A stretch of 64,000 nucleotides of DNA from Flavobacterium lindanitolerans (GTDB lineage Bacteria > Bacteroidota > Bacteroidia > Flavobacteriales > Flavobacteriaceae), in assembly GCF_002846575.1 (NCBI RefSeq), contig NZ_PJND01000009.1, positions 62,001 through 126,000 of the forward strand. The letters are read 5' to 3'. The first letter of the stretch is position 1, and every line of letters starts with the position of its first letter. Below are positions 47,335 through 55,797 of the stretch, piece by piece. The notes under the pieces were generated by a model. The model had not been told where the DNA came from. It saw only the letters and a list, made by a program, of their open reading frames with translations, and did no database searches. Position numbers and translations under genes: made by a program.

Positions 47335-49338
47335 TTATGCTTCTGCAAAACTTGCGAATCCGTTATCAACAGCGTTTTTATACATCCTGGTTATTTTCTC
47401 CAACGATAAAGAATATTTTACCTGAGGACCATTAAAATCAAAACTATCATTTTCAAAGATATCTTTCTGTATTTTGATACCCTCATTGACACAGAATCCT
47501 GCCAAAGTTTCTAAAACCGGACAAAGCTTTCTTCGGGATCCATGGAGTTTTGGTAGTAGTTTTTGCATTACCATAATGTCAAGCTTTTTGTCTGCACTGA
47601 GTGAAGAATCAAGTACATCTAGCTGATGCATAAGTTGTAACATTTCGGATGCACTTCTGTAGCCAAATTCTGCTCCTGTTTTCTTTAATTCACCAAAAAA
47701 CTTTACCAACTCATTATTTACCGATTCAGTATTTTCCATACCATTGAAAGATTTATCTTTTGAAAGCTGCAGGAAACTTTTGGCCATACCTGTACCTTCC
47801 GTAGTAAGTTTATCCATATCTAATGGTTTTATATTGCCAAGAAATGCTTTCATTTCTTCTTCTGATATACGGAATTCTATCGTATTAGCTCTATCCAGTA
47901 CTTTTGGACTAAACATATTGGTTGTTTCGTCAATATTAACAGTCCCTATAATAAAGAGATTCGAAGGAATTATCAGTTTTTCAGGCACTCCGTTTTCCAC
48001 TCCGGCAGAAGCATGTAAAGGAATTTCTTCTTTAGACTCCATTACACTCAAAAAATCTGCAAAATAGCGTTCAACATGACTTAGATTCATTTCATCCAGA
48101 ATTATAAAATGTGGTAATTCGGGTTTATTATCAGCCTGAATTATCAAATCCAGTATTCCGCTATCTGGTTTTACATATTCCTTTGGATTCAGAGCATTAG
48201 GATAACCCAATAAAGGTTCTCTGTTAGTCCAGTCTGCACCAACCGGCACTATGCAATACTGACTGTCATCCTGACAGATCCATTGCACAAAAGCCTGAGC
48301 CAGCTTTGTTTTACCTGAGCCGGAAAGTCCTGTAAGAATTACAAAAGGCTTGGTAAGCAAAGAAGCAAGAAAGCGGGTGGTAAGCTCTTTATTATAATTT
48401 AATCCTGACAATTCCAGACTTTTATCAAAGGCCTTAGTATCAAATGCTACATCCGGAATTTCGTCAAGTTTAATTAATGAATAAACTCCGTTTTTTCTTT
48501 TAAGTAAATAGTCTGGAAAATTATCTTCAAAATATTTTTTCAAATTTGAGAAAGAGAGACTGTAATTTCCTTCTCCGTTCCATTGAGTTGAGAAATAGTA
48601 ATATTTTCCTTCTTTTATATAAATTGGTTCTTCAAAATACCTTGTTGTATTTGAAGATGTAAGATTTTCCTTTGTTTGTGGAGAACCAAATTCTCCTATA
48701 AGGCGTTTGAAAAACTCAAAATCATGTGAAATAAAACCAATTTCATTAATGACAGAAGGTTTTTGAGTAGTGACAGATAACAAATCATTCCAACTATCCT
48801 TGAAAAAGTATGAAAAAGCATGTTTGGCAAAATCTCTGATTGACTTATCCGAATATATCATATTTTCTTTATTAGTAGTGGCTAATAAAGAAGTTTCCGA
48901 ATCCGGTGTGAATGTATCAGATAAAGCTGTTAATTCGTCAATTGCTTTTTGAATACTTTCTTTATCTAAAACAATATATTCTTCAGGATTGACAGAATCA
49001 TGCTCTGGTTCGTTTGCCCATATTATTATTTTACTTAAAGTAGTAAACATTGGTTTGGTTTGCACGGTAATTTGTGCATTAGCTGTTTCGTCAGTAAAAA
49101 ATTCTGCTCCTAAATCACGCCATTCTTTTTCAACGTAGTTTTCTTTACCAATAAAAGAATCATGGTTGTCATATATATTTTCCAGACAAGTTTTAAAAGA
49201 CTCTAAACTTAGGGTAAAATACTTTTTACTTCCACGTTGTCCGGAATTACTAAATATAATATATCCACCTTTTTCCGATAATTCAGCAGTGAATTTTGAA
49301 CTACCATTTTCGTATTTTGAAAAATCAAGCCAATTCAT
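47335..49338 (-). CDS. McrB-like AAA+ motor protein
   Basis: A 667-residue protein whose C-terminal half (about 315-600) is an AAA_5/McrB ATPase: Walker A GLSGSGKT at 337-344, Walker B IILDEMN with Asp415 and Glu416, and an Asn-Ile-Asp motif near 468-470 in place of the McrB MNTAD signature that reads GTP. The N-terminal ~300 residues, likely DNA binding, match nothing I recognise. Spacing to dcm and DUF2357 is 7 and 2 bp, so all four genes form an operon. Confidence 0.85.
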   Translation of the reverse strand: MNWLDFSKYENGSSKFTAELSEKGGYIIFSNSGQRGSKKYFTLSLESFKTCLENIYDNHDSFIGKENYVEKEWRDLGAEFFTDETANAQITVQTKPMFTTLSKIIIWANEPEHDSVNPEEYIVLDKESIQKAIDELTALSDTFTPDSETSLLATTNKENMIYSDKSIRDFAKHAFSYFFKDSWNDLLSVTTQKPSVINEIGFISHDFEFFKRLIGEFGSPQTKENLTSSNTTRYFEEPIYIKEGKYYYFSTQWNGEGNYSLSFSNLKKYFEDNFPDYLLKRKNGVYSLIKLDEIPDVAFDTKAFDKSLELSGLNYNKELTTRFLASLLTKPFVILTGLSGSGKTKLAQAFVQWICQDDSQYCIVPVGADWTNREPLLGYPNALNPKEYVKPDSGILDLIIQADNKPELPHFIILDEMNLSHVERYFADFLSVMESKEEIPLHASAGVENGVPEKLIIPSNLFIIGTVNIDETTNMFSPKVLDRANTIEFRISEEEMKAFLGNIKPLDMDKLTTEGTGMAKSFLQLSKDKSFNGMENTESVNNELVKFFGELKKTGAEFGYRSASEMLQLMHQLDVLDSSLSADKKLDIMVMQKLLPKLHGSRRKLCPVLETLAGFCVNEGIKIQKDIFENDSFDFNGPQVKYSLSLEKITRMYKNAVDNGFASFAEA

Positions 49339-49345
49339 ATTTCTA

Positions 49346-50449
49346 TTAATTTAATAGTTGTTTTATTATTTCTGATGCTACTGTTTTAACTACAGGAACA
49401 GACACACTGTTTCCGAACTGTTTGTATGCCTGATTATCCGATACGGGTATTTCGTACCAGTTATCAATAGGGAAGCCCTGTAATCTTGCTGCCTCCGTTG
49501 GATGTAATTTTCTGGGGCGATCCGGTCTTCCCGGTATATTGTTTTGTTCTATCAGAATTTCGCTGCCATCTTTATAATATCGGGCAGAAATTGTGCTGGT
49601 ATAGGCTGATTTTGAATTGAAAGACGAATACCCAAATCCATTTCCTTTTTCTGCATGTTCTGTTCTTCTTCTTTGGTGCCCGTCCCAAAGCTTTTCTGAT
49701 ATTGTATATGTTTTATTACTTTTCTTTTCCAGTTTTTCCAGTTCTGAATTTTTCAAAAGAATATCACCTACAGATATAGGTTTGGCATCGTCATCCCTTT
49801 TCGACTTGTCATAGATCACCATTCCGTCTTTATCAATTCCATAAGGAAATTTAAATTCTGATTTTTTTACAGAATCCCTGTACCAGGCAACAATAAAGAT
49901 TCTTTCCCTGTTTTGCGGGACACCAAAATGCTTACTGTTCAAGACTTCGGCTGCAACCTCATATCCCAAATCATTTAGAGTTTTCTTTATAACCCTGAAT
50001 GTATTTCCTTTATCATGATTTTTAAATCCTTTAACATTTTCCAGCAATAAAACCTTTGGAATTGTTACTTTACTATTCTTTTTATGAGCTTCAATTTTTG
50101 CTTTTACAATTTCTTTAATGTTAAAGAAAAGAGTCCCTCTCGTGTCATCAAATCCTTTTTTTAATCCGGCATGAGAAAATGGCTGGCATGGAAAACCTGC
50201 ACAAAGTATGTCAAACTCTGGTATCTTGCTGTAATTTAGTTCTTCATCGGTAATATCTTTATTAAAATTACCATTTTCAAACATCTGAGGAGATATACTT
50301 TTAAAATTATGCTCATAAGTTTGTCTTGCAAACTTGTCTATTTCTGAAGCAAAAACACAATCTCCTCCGTTTTCGTGCATTGCAATATGAAATCCTCCAA
50401 TTCCGGCAAATAAATCAATAAATCTGAAGCTTTTTTTTCTTTTGGGCAT
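49346..50449 (-). CDS. dcm: DNA (cytosine-5) methyltransferase
   Basis: A 367-residue C5-cytosine methyltransferase with all key motifs: SAM-binding FIDLFAGIGG, catalytic Cys88 in GFPCQPF, ENVKGFKNH, QNRERIFIV, and the final QFGNSVSVPV. The region of about 200-300, between the last two, is the recognition domain; the target is unknown. It follows vsr by 3 bp and leads into the AAA and DUF2357 genes, so it is most likely the protective methylase of that restriction system. Confidence 0.93.
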   Translation of the reverse strand: MPKRKKSFRFIDLFAGIGGFHIAMHENGGDCVFASEIDKFARQTYEHNFKSISPQMFENGNFNKDITDEELNYSKIPEFDILCAGFPCQPFSHAGLKKGFDDTRGTLFFNIKEIVKAKIEAHKKNSKVTIPKVLLLENVKGFKNHDKGNTFRVIKKTLNDLGYEVAAEVLNSKHFGVPQNRERIFIVAWYRDSVKKSEFKFPYGIDKDGMVIYDKSKRDDDAKPISVGDILLKNSELEKLEKKSNKTYTISEKLWDGHQRRRTEHAEKGNGFGYSSFNSKSAYTSTISARYYKDGSEILIEQNNIPGRPDRPRKLHPTEAARLQGFPIDNWYEIPVSDNQAYKQFGNSVSVPVVKTVASEIIKQLLN

Positions 50450-50452
50450 TGT

Positions 50453-50878
50453 TTAGTTATTATTTGCTGTTATTGTATTATATATTTTATTCAAAGTTAA
50501 CTCTCTTTTTTCCGGCTTTAGTTCACATTCCCATACAGTATGTATATTCCATTCCAAATCTGCCAGTTGTTCAATCACCATATTATCTCTTTGTATTGTA
50601 TTTTCTATTTTCTGTTTCCACCATTCTGTTTTTGTTTTGGGTAGAATAAAATATTTGCAGTTTTCATGCCCATGCCAAAAACATCCATGTATGAAAATTA
50701 CTGTATTATATTTGGGTAATACTATATCGGGCTTTCCGGGAAGTTTTTTGTCATACAGCCTATACCGCAAACCTTTTGCAAATAGAAACTTTCTTACTAA
50801 AAGTTCAGGTTTAGTATCCTTACCTTTTATCTGGCTCATATTAAAGCTTCTAACTTCTTTTGAATGTACATCTGTCAT
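50453..50878 (-). CDS. vsr: Vsr mismatch endonuclease
   Basis: A 141-residue nuclease that repairs T:G mismatches left by deamination of 5-methylcytosine. The KPDIVLPKYN strand with its catalytic Asp and the zinc-binding IHGCFWHGHENC match the family. The ATG at 50878 (MTDVHSKEVRSFNMSQIKGK) is chosen over a TTG at 50908 because the family starts near it. It is the first gene of the vsr-dcm-AAA-DUF2357 operon and guards the sites methylated by Dcm. Confidence 0.92.
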   Translation of the reverse strand: MTDVHSKEVRSFNMSQIKGKDTKPELLVRKFLFAKGLRYRLYDKKLPGKPDIVLPKYNTVIFIHGCFWHGHENCKYFILPKTKTEWWKQKIENTIQRDNMVIEQLADLEWNIHTVWECELKPEKRELTLNKIYNTITANNN

Positions 50879-51071
50879 TGTTTCTCTTTCTAGATAATAA
50901 TTTAGCAAATAATTCCTTTTAAAATCCGTAAATGCTATTTATTATTTTTCTGGCCTTCATGAAAATTATCCCAATTAGTTTTATTCTTTTGCTATCAAAA
51001 AAACAGGGTGTATTTTACACAAAAATATACAAAATATTGTTAATAACAGACACCTTTCATAGGATCGAAAC

Positions 51072-51097
51072 AGGAGTGAAGTTTACTCCTTTTTTTA
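51072..51097 (+). terminator. Terminator-like hairpin with no gene in front
   Basis: A 6-bp stem AGGAGT/ACTCCT around GAAGTTT is followed by seven T residues. On the plus strand no gene lies upstream of it, since vsr is on the other strand. The 690 bp between vsr and the HEPN gene (50879-51568) contain only this, repeat C, and no reliable coding sequence; a small RNA is possible but unproven. Confidence 0.5.
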
Positions 51098-51230
51098 TTT
51101 GCATAGACGATACATTATTCATTTAAATGTATTAGAGATAAGCATTTGAATTTCTGATGTTTTTGTTCTTTAAACACCTTAATTAACACATTTTAGTATA
51201 TGGATAAATATCCAAAACTTGTATTTTCCT

Positions 51231-51432
51231 CAAACAACCAAAAAGGGCAGGAGATACCCATAACAATCCCTAATGTGCCTGGAAATAGCAGAACTTTGTT
51301 CGCAAGTTTCATTAAAAGCAAATGAATATTGCTTTTCTTCACTTATGCTACAAGTCCCTCGCTTGTGCTTCGCCGTGGGCTTTTCGTTTCTATCTCTCAC
51401 ACAATCTCTGCTTAAAAATACTAGGAGACATA
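51231..51432 (+). repeat. Repeat family R, copy C (degenerate)
   Basis: A diverged copy in the same orientation as B. Matching landmarks are AAAAGGGCAGGAGATACCC near 51242, TGCTACAAGTCC near 51347, GGGCTTTTCG near 51378, and CTATCTCTCACACAATC near 51391. The middle has lost most of the GC-rich core of copies B and D. It separates the vsr-DUF2357 operon from the HEPN/EVE-HNH pair. Confidence 0.75.
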
Positions 51433-51568
51433 GCCCAATGAGGATGAACCGTGTCTTAACTATAAATTAGAAGCGTCAAGATACTTTACAATAAATTCAG
51501 AAATACGTTGATATCTGTTTCTAATCTCAATCTCTGCCCATTTATCTTTTTCTCTAATTTCTGTATAA

Positions 51569-52033
51569 CTAGAAATTGTCAATTAATATAGAGAGAAAAT
51601 CATTTGCGATTTCAAAATTTTCATTTTGATTATCAATGTTTTGAAATTCTTTTAATCCATGAAAAAGATTGTTTCTAAATCTAAACACAATAATTGTGAT
51701 AGCAAGAATGATATCATTTGGGTTTGTGTTATTTCCTAACAAGACATCTTCAACTAAAGTTCTTCTATCATTAGGTCGAAAATAAAGAAACTGAAAACGA
51801 TTATTGATAGCACCATTATCAGTATAACGGTTTTTAAAATAATCAAAATGTTTTTGAAATAAATTTACATCTATATTACGATTAGCCAATTCTTGACTAA
51901 ACTGAGTAATTGTAAAATGGGTATTACATATCTTTCCCTCAAATACGTTCCACATTAAAGAAAAGTTCTTAATATGTTCGAGTTGCTGCTCGTTAAAATT
52001 TGTACCATATTTGTTATTAAGCCACTGTGTCAT
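51569..52033 (-). CDS. HEPN-domain protein (predicted RNase)
   Basis: A 154-residue, all-helical protein. Residues about 108-130 hold the HEPN signature FRFRNNLFHG, an Arg120-x4-His125 motif that forms the RNA-cutting site in HEPN toxins and defence proteins such as ApeA. The first ~100 residues match nothing I recognise. It starts 11 bp after the EVE-HNH gene and shares its transcript, so the two may act together. Confidence 0.75.
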   Translation of the reverse strand: MTQWLNNKYGTNFNEQQLEHIKNFSLMWNVFEGKICNTHFTITQFSQELANRNIDVNLFQKHFDYFKNRYTDNGAINNRFQFLYFRPNDRRTLVEDVLLGNNTNPNDIILAITIIVFRFRNNLFHGLKEFQNIDNQNENFEIANDFLSILIDNF

Positions 52034-52044
52034 AATTGATTTTT

Positions 52045-53202
52045 TTATTTGGTGTTTTCAGTAAGAATTGTTTTTAACTCTTCAATTGTTAATGGAGGTT
52101 TTTGTTTATGTAACATTGCATGACAATTAGGACAAACTGGACGTAAATCTTTTATTGGATCAACAACATATTTTTTTTTTATCATTGAAATTTGTGTCAA
52201 ATGATGAACGTGTATGAAATCTTTACCAATTTTTCCAAAACGTTTCTCAAAATTCAATTGGCAAACACTACAAGAATATCCATAATGGCTAATACAAGCT
52301 GCTCTTGCATATGGGTTTCTTTCATATCGTGTTTGTATTATTTGATTTAATGCTCCTTCTGTATAAGTTTTACCTTCTTCATTGTTTGAAGGTAAGTAAG
52401 GATTATTTTTAATTTCTTGTGTTGTAATGAAGTTAAACCACATAGCTTCTAACTCCTCCACAATTTCCGGTTTAATTGATATACCAGAAGATTGAGGTGT
52501 CCAATTTTGATTTTTTAAGTTTCCTGTTTTTAGAATGTCTAATTCTAAAATTGGTTCTTCATTAGGGTTTAGTAAAATATCAAAATCAATTAGAATACGA
52601 GGGATTTCTTTATCTTTGATCTTCCAATGCTCAGCTATAAAAGGGTAGGATGCAACATAACCCGATGCAAAAATTCCTCTAGGTTCAGATCCTAATCTTA
52701 CTAAAAATGCTCTATCACCTAATTTAATTTTTTTATGACTTGCACAACTCCATCTTTCACTTGCTTTTCCGGTATTTTCCAGTTGTTCAATATTCTGTTC
52801 TAGATTTTCCCAATTCCATTTTTCAGGATTCCAAGCAAAAAGAAAGGTATTCATTGAGTGTCCTTTTTGAAATTCTTTGATCTTAAATTTTTTATTTCCA
52901 GCTTCAAATATTTCCCAAACTCCATGTTTAATTATATCATACTTTATAACTTTCCCTCTGCCAGTAGTATATAAAAAATCATATACTGAGTCCGAATTTG
53001 TTAGACGAGGCTTTTGATTTTCGGGATAATGAATTCTGGAATTATGATTAACCGTTAGCACTATTATTTGAGCATTAATAGTTAAAGGATTTACATCATT
53101 CCATTTATTCTGAATATAATTTCTAATATCTGTATAAGATGCTTTCCCATTAAGATTATTAACGGCCTCTTTAATCATTTGCCAAACGTAAGGTCTTTTC
53201 AT
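52045..53202 (-). CDS. EVE-HNH endonuclease (modification-dependent restriction)
   Basis: A 385-residue protein in three parts. Residues about 1-100 look like a winged-helix/HTH domain (KASYTDIRNYIQNKWN). Residues about 112-255 form an EVE (PUA-like) domain for modified bases, including FLFAWNPEKWNWENL. Residues about 305-365 form an HNH nuclease with a zinc knuckle: CSVC (311-314), HVHH (331-334) and CPNC (357-360). Similar EVE-HNH enzymes cut DNA with modified cytosine. It lies with the HEPN gene as a two-gene unit. Confidence 0.82.
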   Translation of the reverse strand: MKRPYVWQMIKEAVNNLNGKASYTDIRNYIQNKWNDVNPLTINAQIIVLTVNHNSRIHYPENQKPRLTNSDSVYDFLYTTGRGKVIKYDIIKHGVWEIFEAGNKKFKIKEFQKGHSMNTFLFAWNPEKWNWENLEQNIEQLENTGKASERWSCASHKKIKLGDRAFLVRLGSEPRGIFASGYVASYPFIAEHWKIKDKEIPRILIDFDILLNPNEEPILELDILKTGNLKNQNWTPQSSGISIKPEIVEELEAMWFNFITTQEIKNNPYLPSNNEEGKTYTEGALNQIIQTRYERNPYARAACISHYGYSCSVCQLNFEKRFGKIGKDFIHVHHLTQISMIKKKYVVDPIKDLRPVCPNCHAMLHKQKPPLTIEELKTILTENTK

Positions 53203-53240
53203 AATGAATATGCTATAAGGAATAATTGCAATTAACAGTT

Positions 53241-54701
53241 TTACTTCTTCCCATACTTTCTAAAAGCAGCGATGAACTGATAAATCAAGAATCCGATAAT
53301 GATTTTATTAAGATAGTCAATTGTCAAGGCGAAACCGTTAAGTTCTTCTTTCTTTACTAAAAAGTCTGACCGATGCGTTATGTCTAGGAAAGAGAAGTAA
53401 TAACCAAATAAATTCCAATCAAACGATGTCGAAGCAAACAATCTGCCTAAACTTAGCAGGTATAGTAAATAGAATGCGATTGATATAAATACAGTTGCAA
53501 TAAAAGGCTCTTTTATTGATAATCCATGATTATTTGACGAGCTATTTATCTTTAAAATTTGTCTATCCCAGAATGGTAAATTTTCAACATTCATAAGAGC
53601 CTCATTAGACACTGCATGAAATTTTTGAGCTTCATAAAAATTCCCCGATGCTTCTAGTAATTTCCTGAATTGTAGAAATACCTCATATCGTGTTTTGAAA
53701 TAATTTTTGTCTTTTTTGTCAGGATAATGAATGTTCTCTATGGTTTGAATTTTGCCAAAATCCTTGTAGTCGTTTGGGAAATCACAGGCTGTAAAAGTAG
53801 TTTGCCCGAACTTATTTCTATAAAGAGATATTGTAGAATAATCATCAAATGCAAAATTATCAAACCAGACTTTGTCAAGATTTGATTCACGTATTTCCAA
53901 TTTCTTTTCTTCAGATTCTTTTCTAAATGGTCTTATATTATAGAAAGTTGCTCCTAATTGTGTAGAAAAATTATGAATATACCAATTATCTATTTCACTA
54001 TTTTCAATTAATAATTCTCCTGTTGAATATCCACTGATTGATAGCGCTAATAATTTGGCATTAATTATCTTAGTTAATTTATGTTCTCTATCCGCAGAAT
54101 ACTTAAGGTTTAAACTAATTTCAATTTTTTTCTTTACTTCGTCAGTCAAACAATTATCAGCATTGTTTTCATCTTTTACTTCTTTTTCATTAACTGTAAA
54201 AATAATATCTTCACAATCATAGATGTAAAATGATTGCTTTACTTTAAGAAAATCAACAACAGGCTTACCATATTTATAATAGATTCTAGTCCAACGATGT
54301 GGAACTATATTTTCTTCGGTATAAGAAACTGTGACATTCTTTAAATTAAGTAGAAATAATGAATTATTTAGAAGACAATTATTTACGGTAACACTTTTTA
54401 GATTCTCATTTTTTATTTGCCCATCTAAAATTGAACTTCCAAAGAAAATTGAAAGATTTGTAGTTGTAATTTTATCAACTTTTATTTCTCCTATAAAACA
54501 ATCTGTGAATTGAATATATATGTTTGGAAATTCAATGGCTTCATCGTTTTCAATTTTCAATTTTGTAAAATGACAATTAATAAAGCTAAATGTCATTCGT
54601 CCATCTTGAAAAGAAACGCCTTCAAAATCTGAGGCTTTAATTACAATTTTGGCATCATTGTAATCTTCATCTCTAATTATTTGATAAGGTTTTAGTTGCA
54701 T
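53241..54701 (-). CDS. Pentapeptide-like protein with C-terminal membrane helices
   Basis: A 486-residue protein. About residues 20-150 and 215-310 have the short-period beta-strand pattern of a right-handed beta-helix (for example FSFINCHFTKLKI and NNCLLNNSLFLLNLKN), close to pentapeptide repeats. The C-terminus has two predicted transmembrane helices, about 402-425 and 455-478, ending FRKYGKK, so it is likely an inner-membrane protein and might be a pore. It starts 27 bp after an Xre regulator gene, with which it is probably co-transcribed. Function is unknown. Confidence 0.65.
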   Translation of the reverse strand: MQLKPYQIIRDEDYNDAKIVIKASDFEGVSFQDGRMTFSFINCHFTKLKIENDEAIEFPNIYIQFTDCFIGEIKVDKITTTNLSIFFGSSILDGQIKNENLKSVTVNNCLLNNSLFLLNLKNVTVSYTEENIVPHRWTRIYYKYGKPVVDFLKVKQSFYIYDCEDIIFTVNEKEVKDENNADNCLTDEVKKKIEISLNLKYSADREHKLTKIINAKLLALSISGYSTGELLIENSEIDNWYIHNFSTQLGATFYNIRPFRKESEEKKLEIRESNLDKVWFDNFAFDDYSTISLYRNKFGQTTFTACDFPNDYKDFGKIQTIENIHYPDKKDKNYFKTRYEVFLQFRKLLEASGNFYEAQKFHAVSNEALMNVENLPFWDRQILKINSSSNNHGLSIKEPFIATVFISIAFYLLYLLSLGRLFASTSFDWNLFGYYFSFLDITHRSDFLVKKEELNGFALTIDYLNKIIIGFLIYQFIAAFRKYGKK

Positions 54702-54728
54702 GCTTACAAATCTTGTGATGCCAAATAT

Positions 54729-55124
54729 TTATTTCCCCTCAATCAACCTCTCCAACTTCTCAATCATTTCCTTTTGCTGCTGAAGCATACGTTCATAAAG
54801 CTCAACCATCTTATCAAGAGGATTGAAAGTCGGCTGAATATTTATAGCGTTTAAAGTTGATGTGTCGTTACTTGTAAATGTATTTGAGATAATATTTACC
54901 GCTTGTTCCTCGTCAAAATTTTCAATAGCCTCGGTAGGCACTTTCAGGATTTTAGCCACTTGTTCTAAAATATCCTTTTCTACGGATTCTTTTTGTTCCA
55001 GGAGAGAGATTTTCTTTTGGTTCCAGTCTTCGCCCAATTCGTAGGCTAGGGCGTCTTGCTTGATGCCGAGCATTTCACGGAAACGCTTTATGTTTCGACC
55101 TTGGTGTATTTTCTTGTTTGGCAT
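54729..55124 (-). CDS. Xre-family regulator, copy 1
   Basis: A 131-residue protein with an N-terminal HTH_3 domain (about 8-60: FREMLGIKQDALAYELG) and a C-terminal coiled-coil (about 95-131: LQQQKEMIEKLERLIEGK). The ATG at 55124 is used because the promoter element at 55146-55153 overlaps an upstream TTG start. It shares a head region with copy 2 at 60310-60705 (segmental duplication). It precedes the pentapeptide-like gene by 27 bp and is divergent from the first SymE-like gene, 65 bp away. Confidence 0.88.
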   Translation of the reverse strand: MPNKKIHQGRNIKRFREMLGIKQDALAYELGEDWNQKKISLLEQKESVEKDILEQVAKILKVPTEAIENFDEEQAVNIISNTFTSNDTSTLNAINIQPTFNPLDKMVELYERMLQQQKEMIEKLERLIEGK

Positions 55125-55145
55125 ATTGGTATGTATCATAAATCT

Positions 55146-55153
55146 CAAATATA
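55146..55153 (-). promoter_or_regulatory. -7 element of Xre copy 1
   Basis: TATATTTG on the minus strand, an exact TAnnTTTG match, 21 bp upstream of the ATG at 55124. It rules out the TTG start at 55148. Confidence 0.7.
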
Positions 55154-55162
55154 CTCTTTTTA

Positions 55163-55177
55163 GTTAAAATAATTAAC
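55163..55177. promoter_or_regulatory. Candidate Xre operator
   Basis: The inverted repeat GTTAA-AATAA-TTAAC lies between the Xre and SymE-like start codons, next to the Xre promoter. It is retained unchanged in the second head region at 60744-60758. This is what a site for the Xre dimer would look like; binding is inferred. Confidence 0.5.
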
Positions 55178-55189
55178 AACTATTGGCAA

Positions 55190-55759
55190 ATGAAGTTTCT
55201 AAATTATGCTTTTTTCGGAATAAAACATCCTGAAACGGAATTCATTATCCCGCAAACCTTCCCTTACTTCACAACATCATTGCACAATGATATAAAAAAC
55301 ACTGACGGAAACAAATATAAACCAATCCAAATACGCCAAATTACGGGAAACCGTATTTATTCAATATCCACCATAAAAACACACCAAATTATGTGCAACG
55401 TAAGATTTTTAACAGAAGAGGAAGAAAACCAAATCGTATTGGACACCCGTTACATCACCGTAAATCGCATCCCCATAAAAGGACATTACAACCCGCACGA
55501 ATGCTGCTCCAAAGTCCAGCTACAGGGCAGATGGATTGACAAATGCGGATTCAAACCAAACGACAAACTCACAGTAAGTGTCTACCGCAACAGGCTCGTC
55601 ATAGAAAAGCAAAAACCCAATACCATAAACCCCAAAGTGCTGGCACGTGAGCAGAAAGCCAACGAGAAATACGTTCGGGAGCGAGTCAGACAGCTTGTAA
55701 GTCCGGATATATTCAATCGACTAAGCTTTAAAAACGGAGAGATTAAATGGATTAAATAA
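55190..55759 (+). CDS. SymE-like protein with N- and C-terminal extensions, copy 1
   Basis: A 189-residue protein. Residues about 82-142 match the SymE toxin fold (RYITVNRIPIKG, then LQGRWIDKCGFKPNDKLTVS), a SpoVT/AbrB-like DNA- or RNA-binding domain. An N-terminal ~80 residues and a C-terminal ~45-residue extension (VLAREQKANEKYVRERVRQL onward) are extra to E. coli SymE. The gene is divergent from Xre copy 1. A second, shorter gene of the same type follows after 38 bp. Confidence 0.75.
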   Translation: MKFLNYAFFGIKHPETEFIIPQTFPYFTTSLHNDIKNTDGNKYKPIQIRQITGNRIYSISTIKTHQIMCNVRFLTEEEENQIVLDTRYITVNRIPIKGHYNPHECCSKVQLQGRWIDKCGFKPNDKLTVSVYRNRLVIEKQKPNTINPKVLAREQKANEKYVRERVRQLVSPDIFNRLSFKNGEIKWIK

Positions 55760-55797
55760 TTTCTCTACACTGTAATAACTTCCAAAAAACACGATAT

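Larger units (their letters stand above)
54727..55215. repeat. Segmental duplication, copy 1 (Xre head region)
   Basis: From 54727 to 55215 this stretch closely matches 60308-60796, including the Xre gene, the promoter, the GTTAA-N5-TTAAC site and the first 27 bases of the divergent SymE-like gene. The least conserved part codes for the Xre linker (about 54820-54870). The two copies are in the same orientation, 5.6 kb apart, and could recombine. Confidence 0.88.

Noticed and set aside
51273..51470. A 65-residue plus-strand frame with FAVGFSFLSLTQ
   Set aside because: It is translation of repeat copy C; the same peptide-like string arises from other copies of the repeat.
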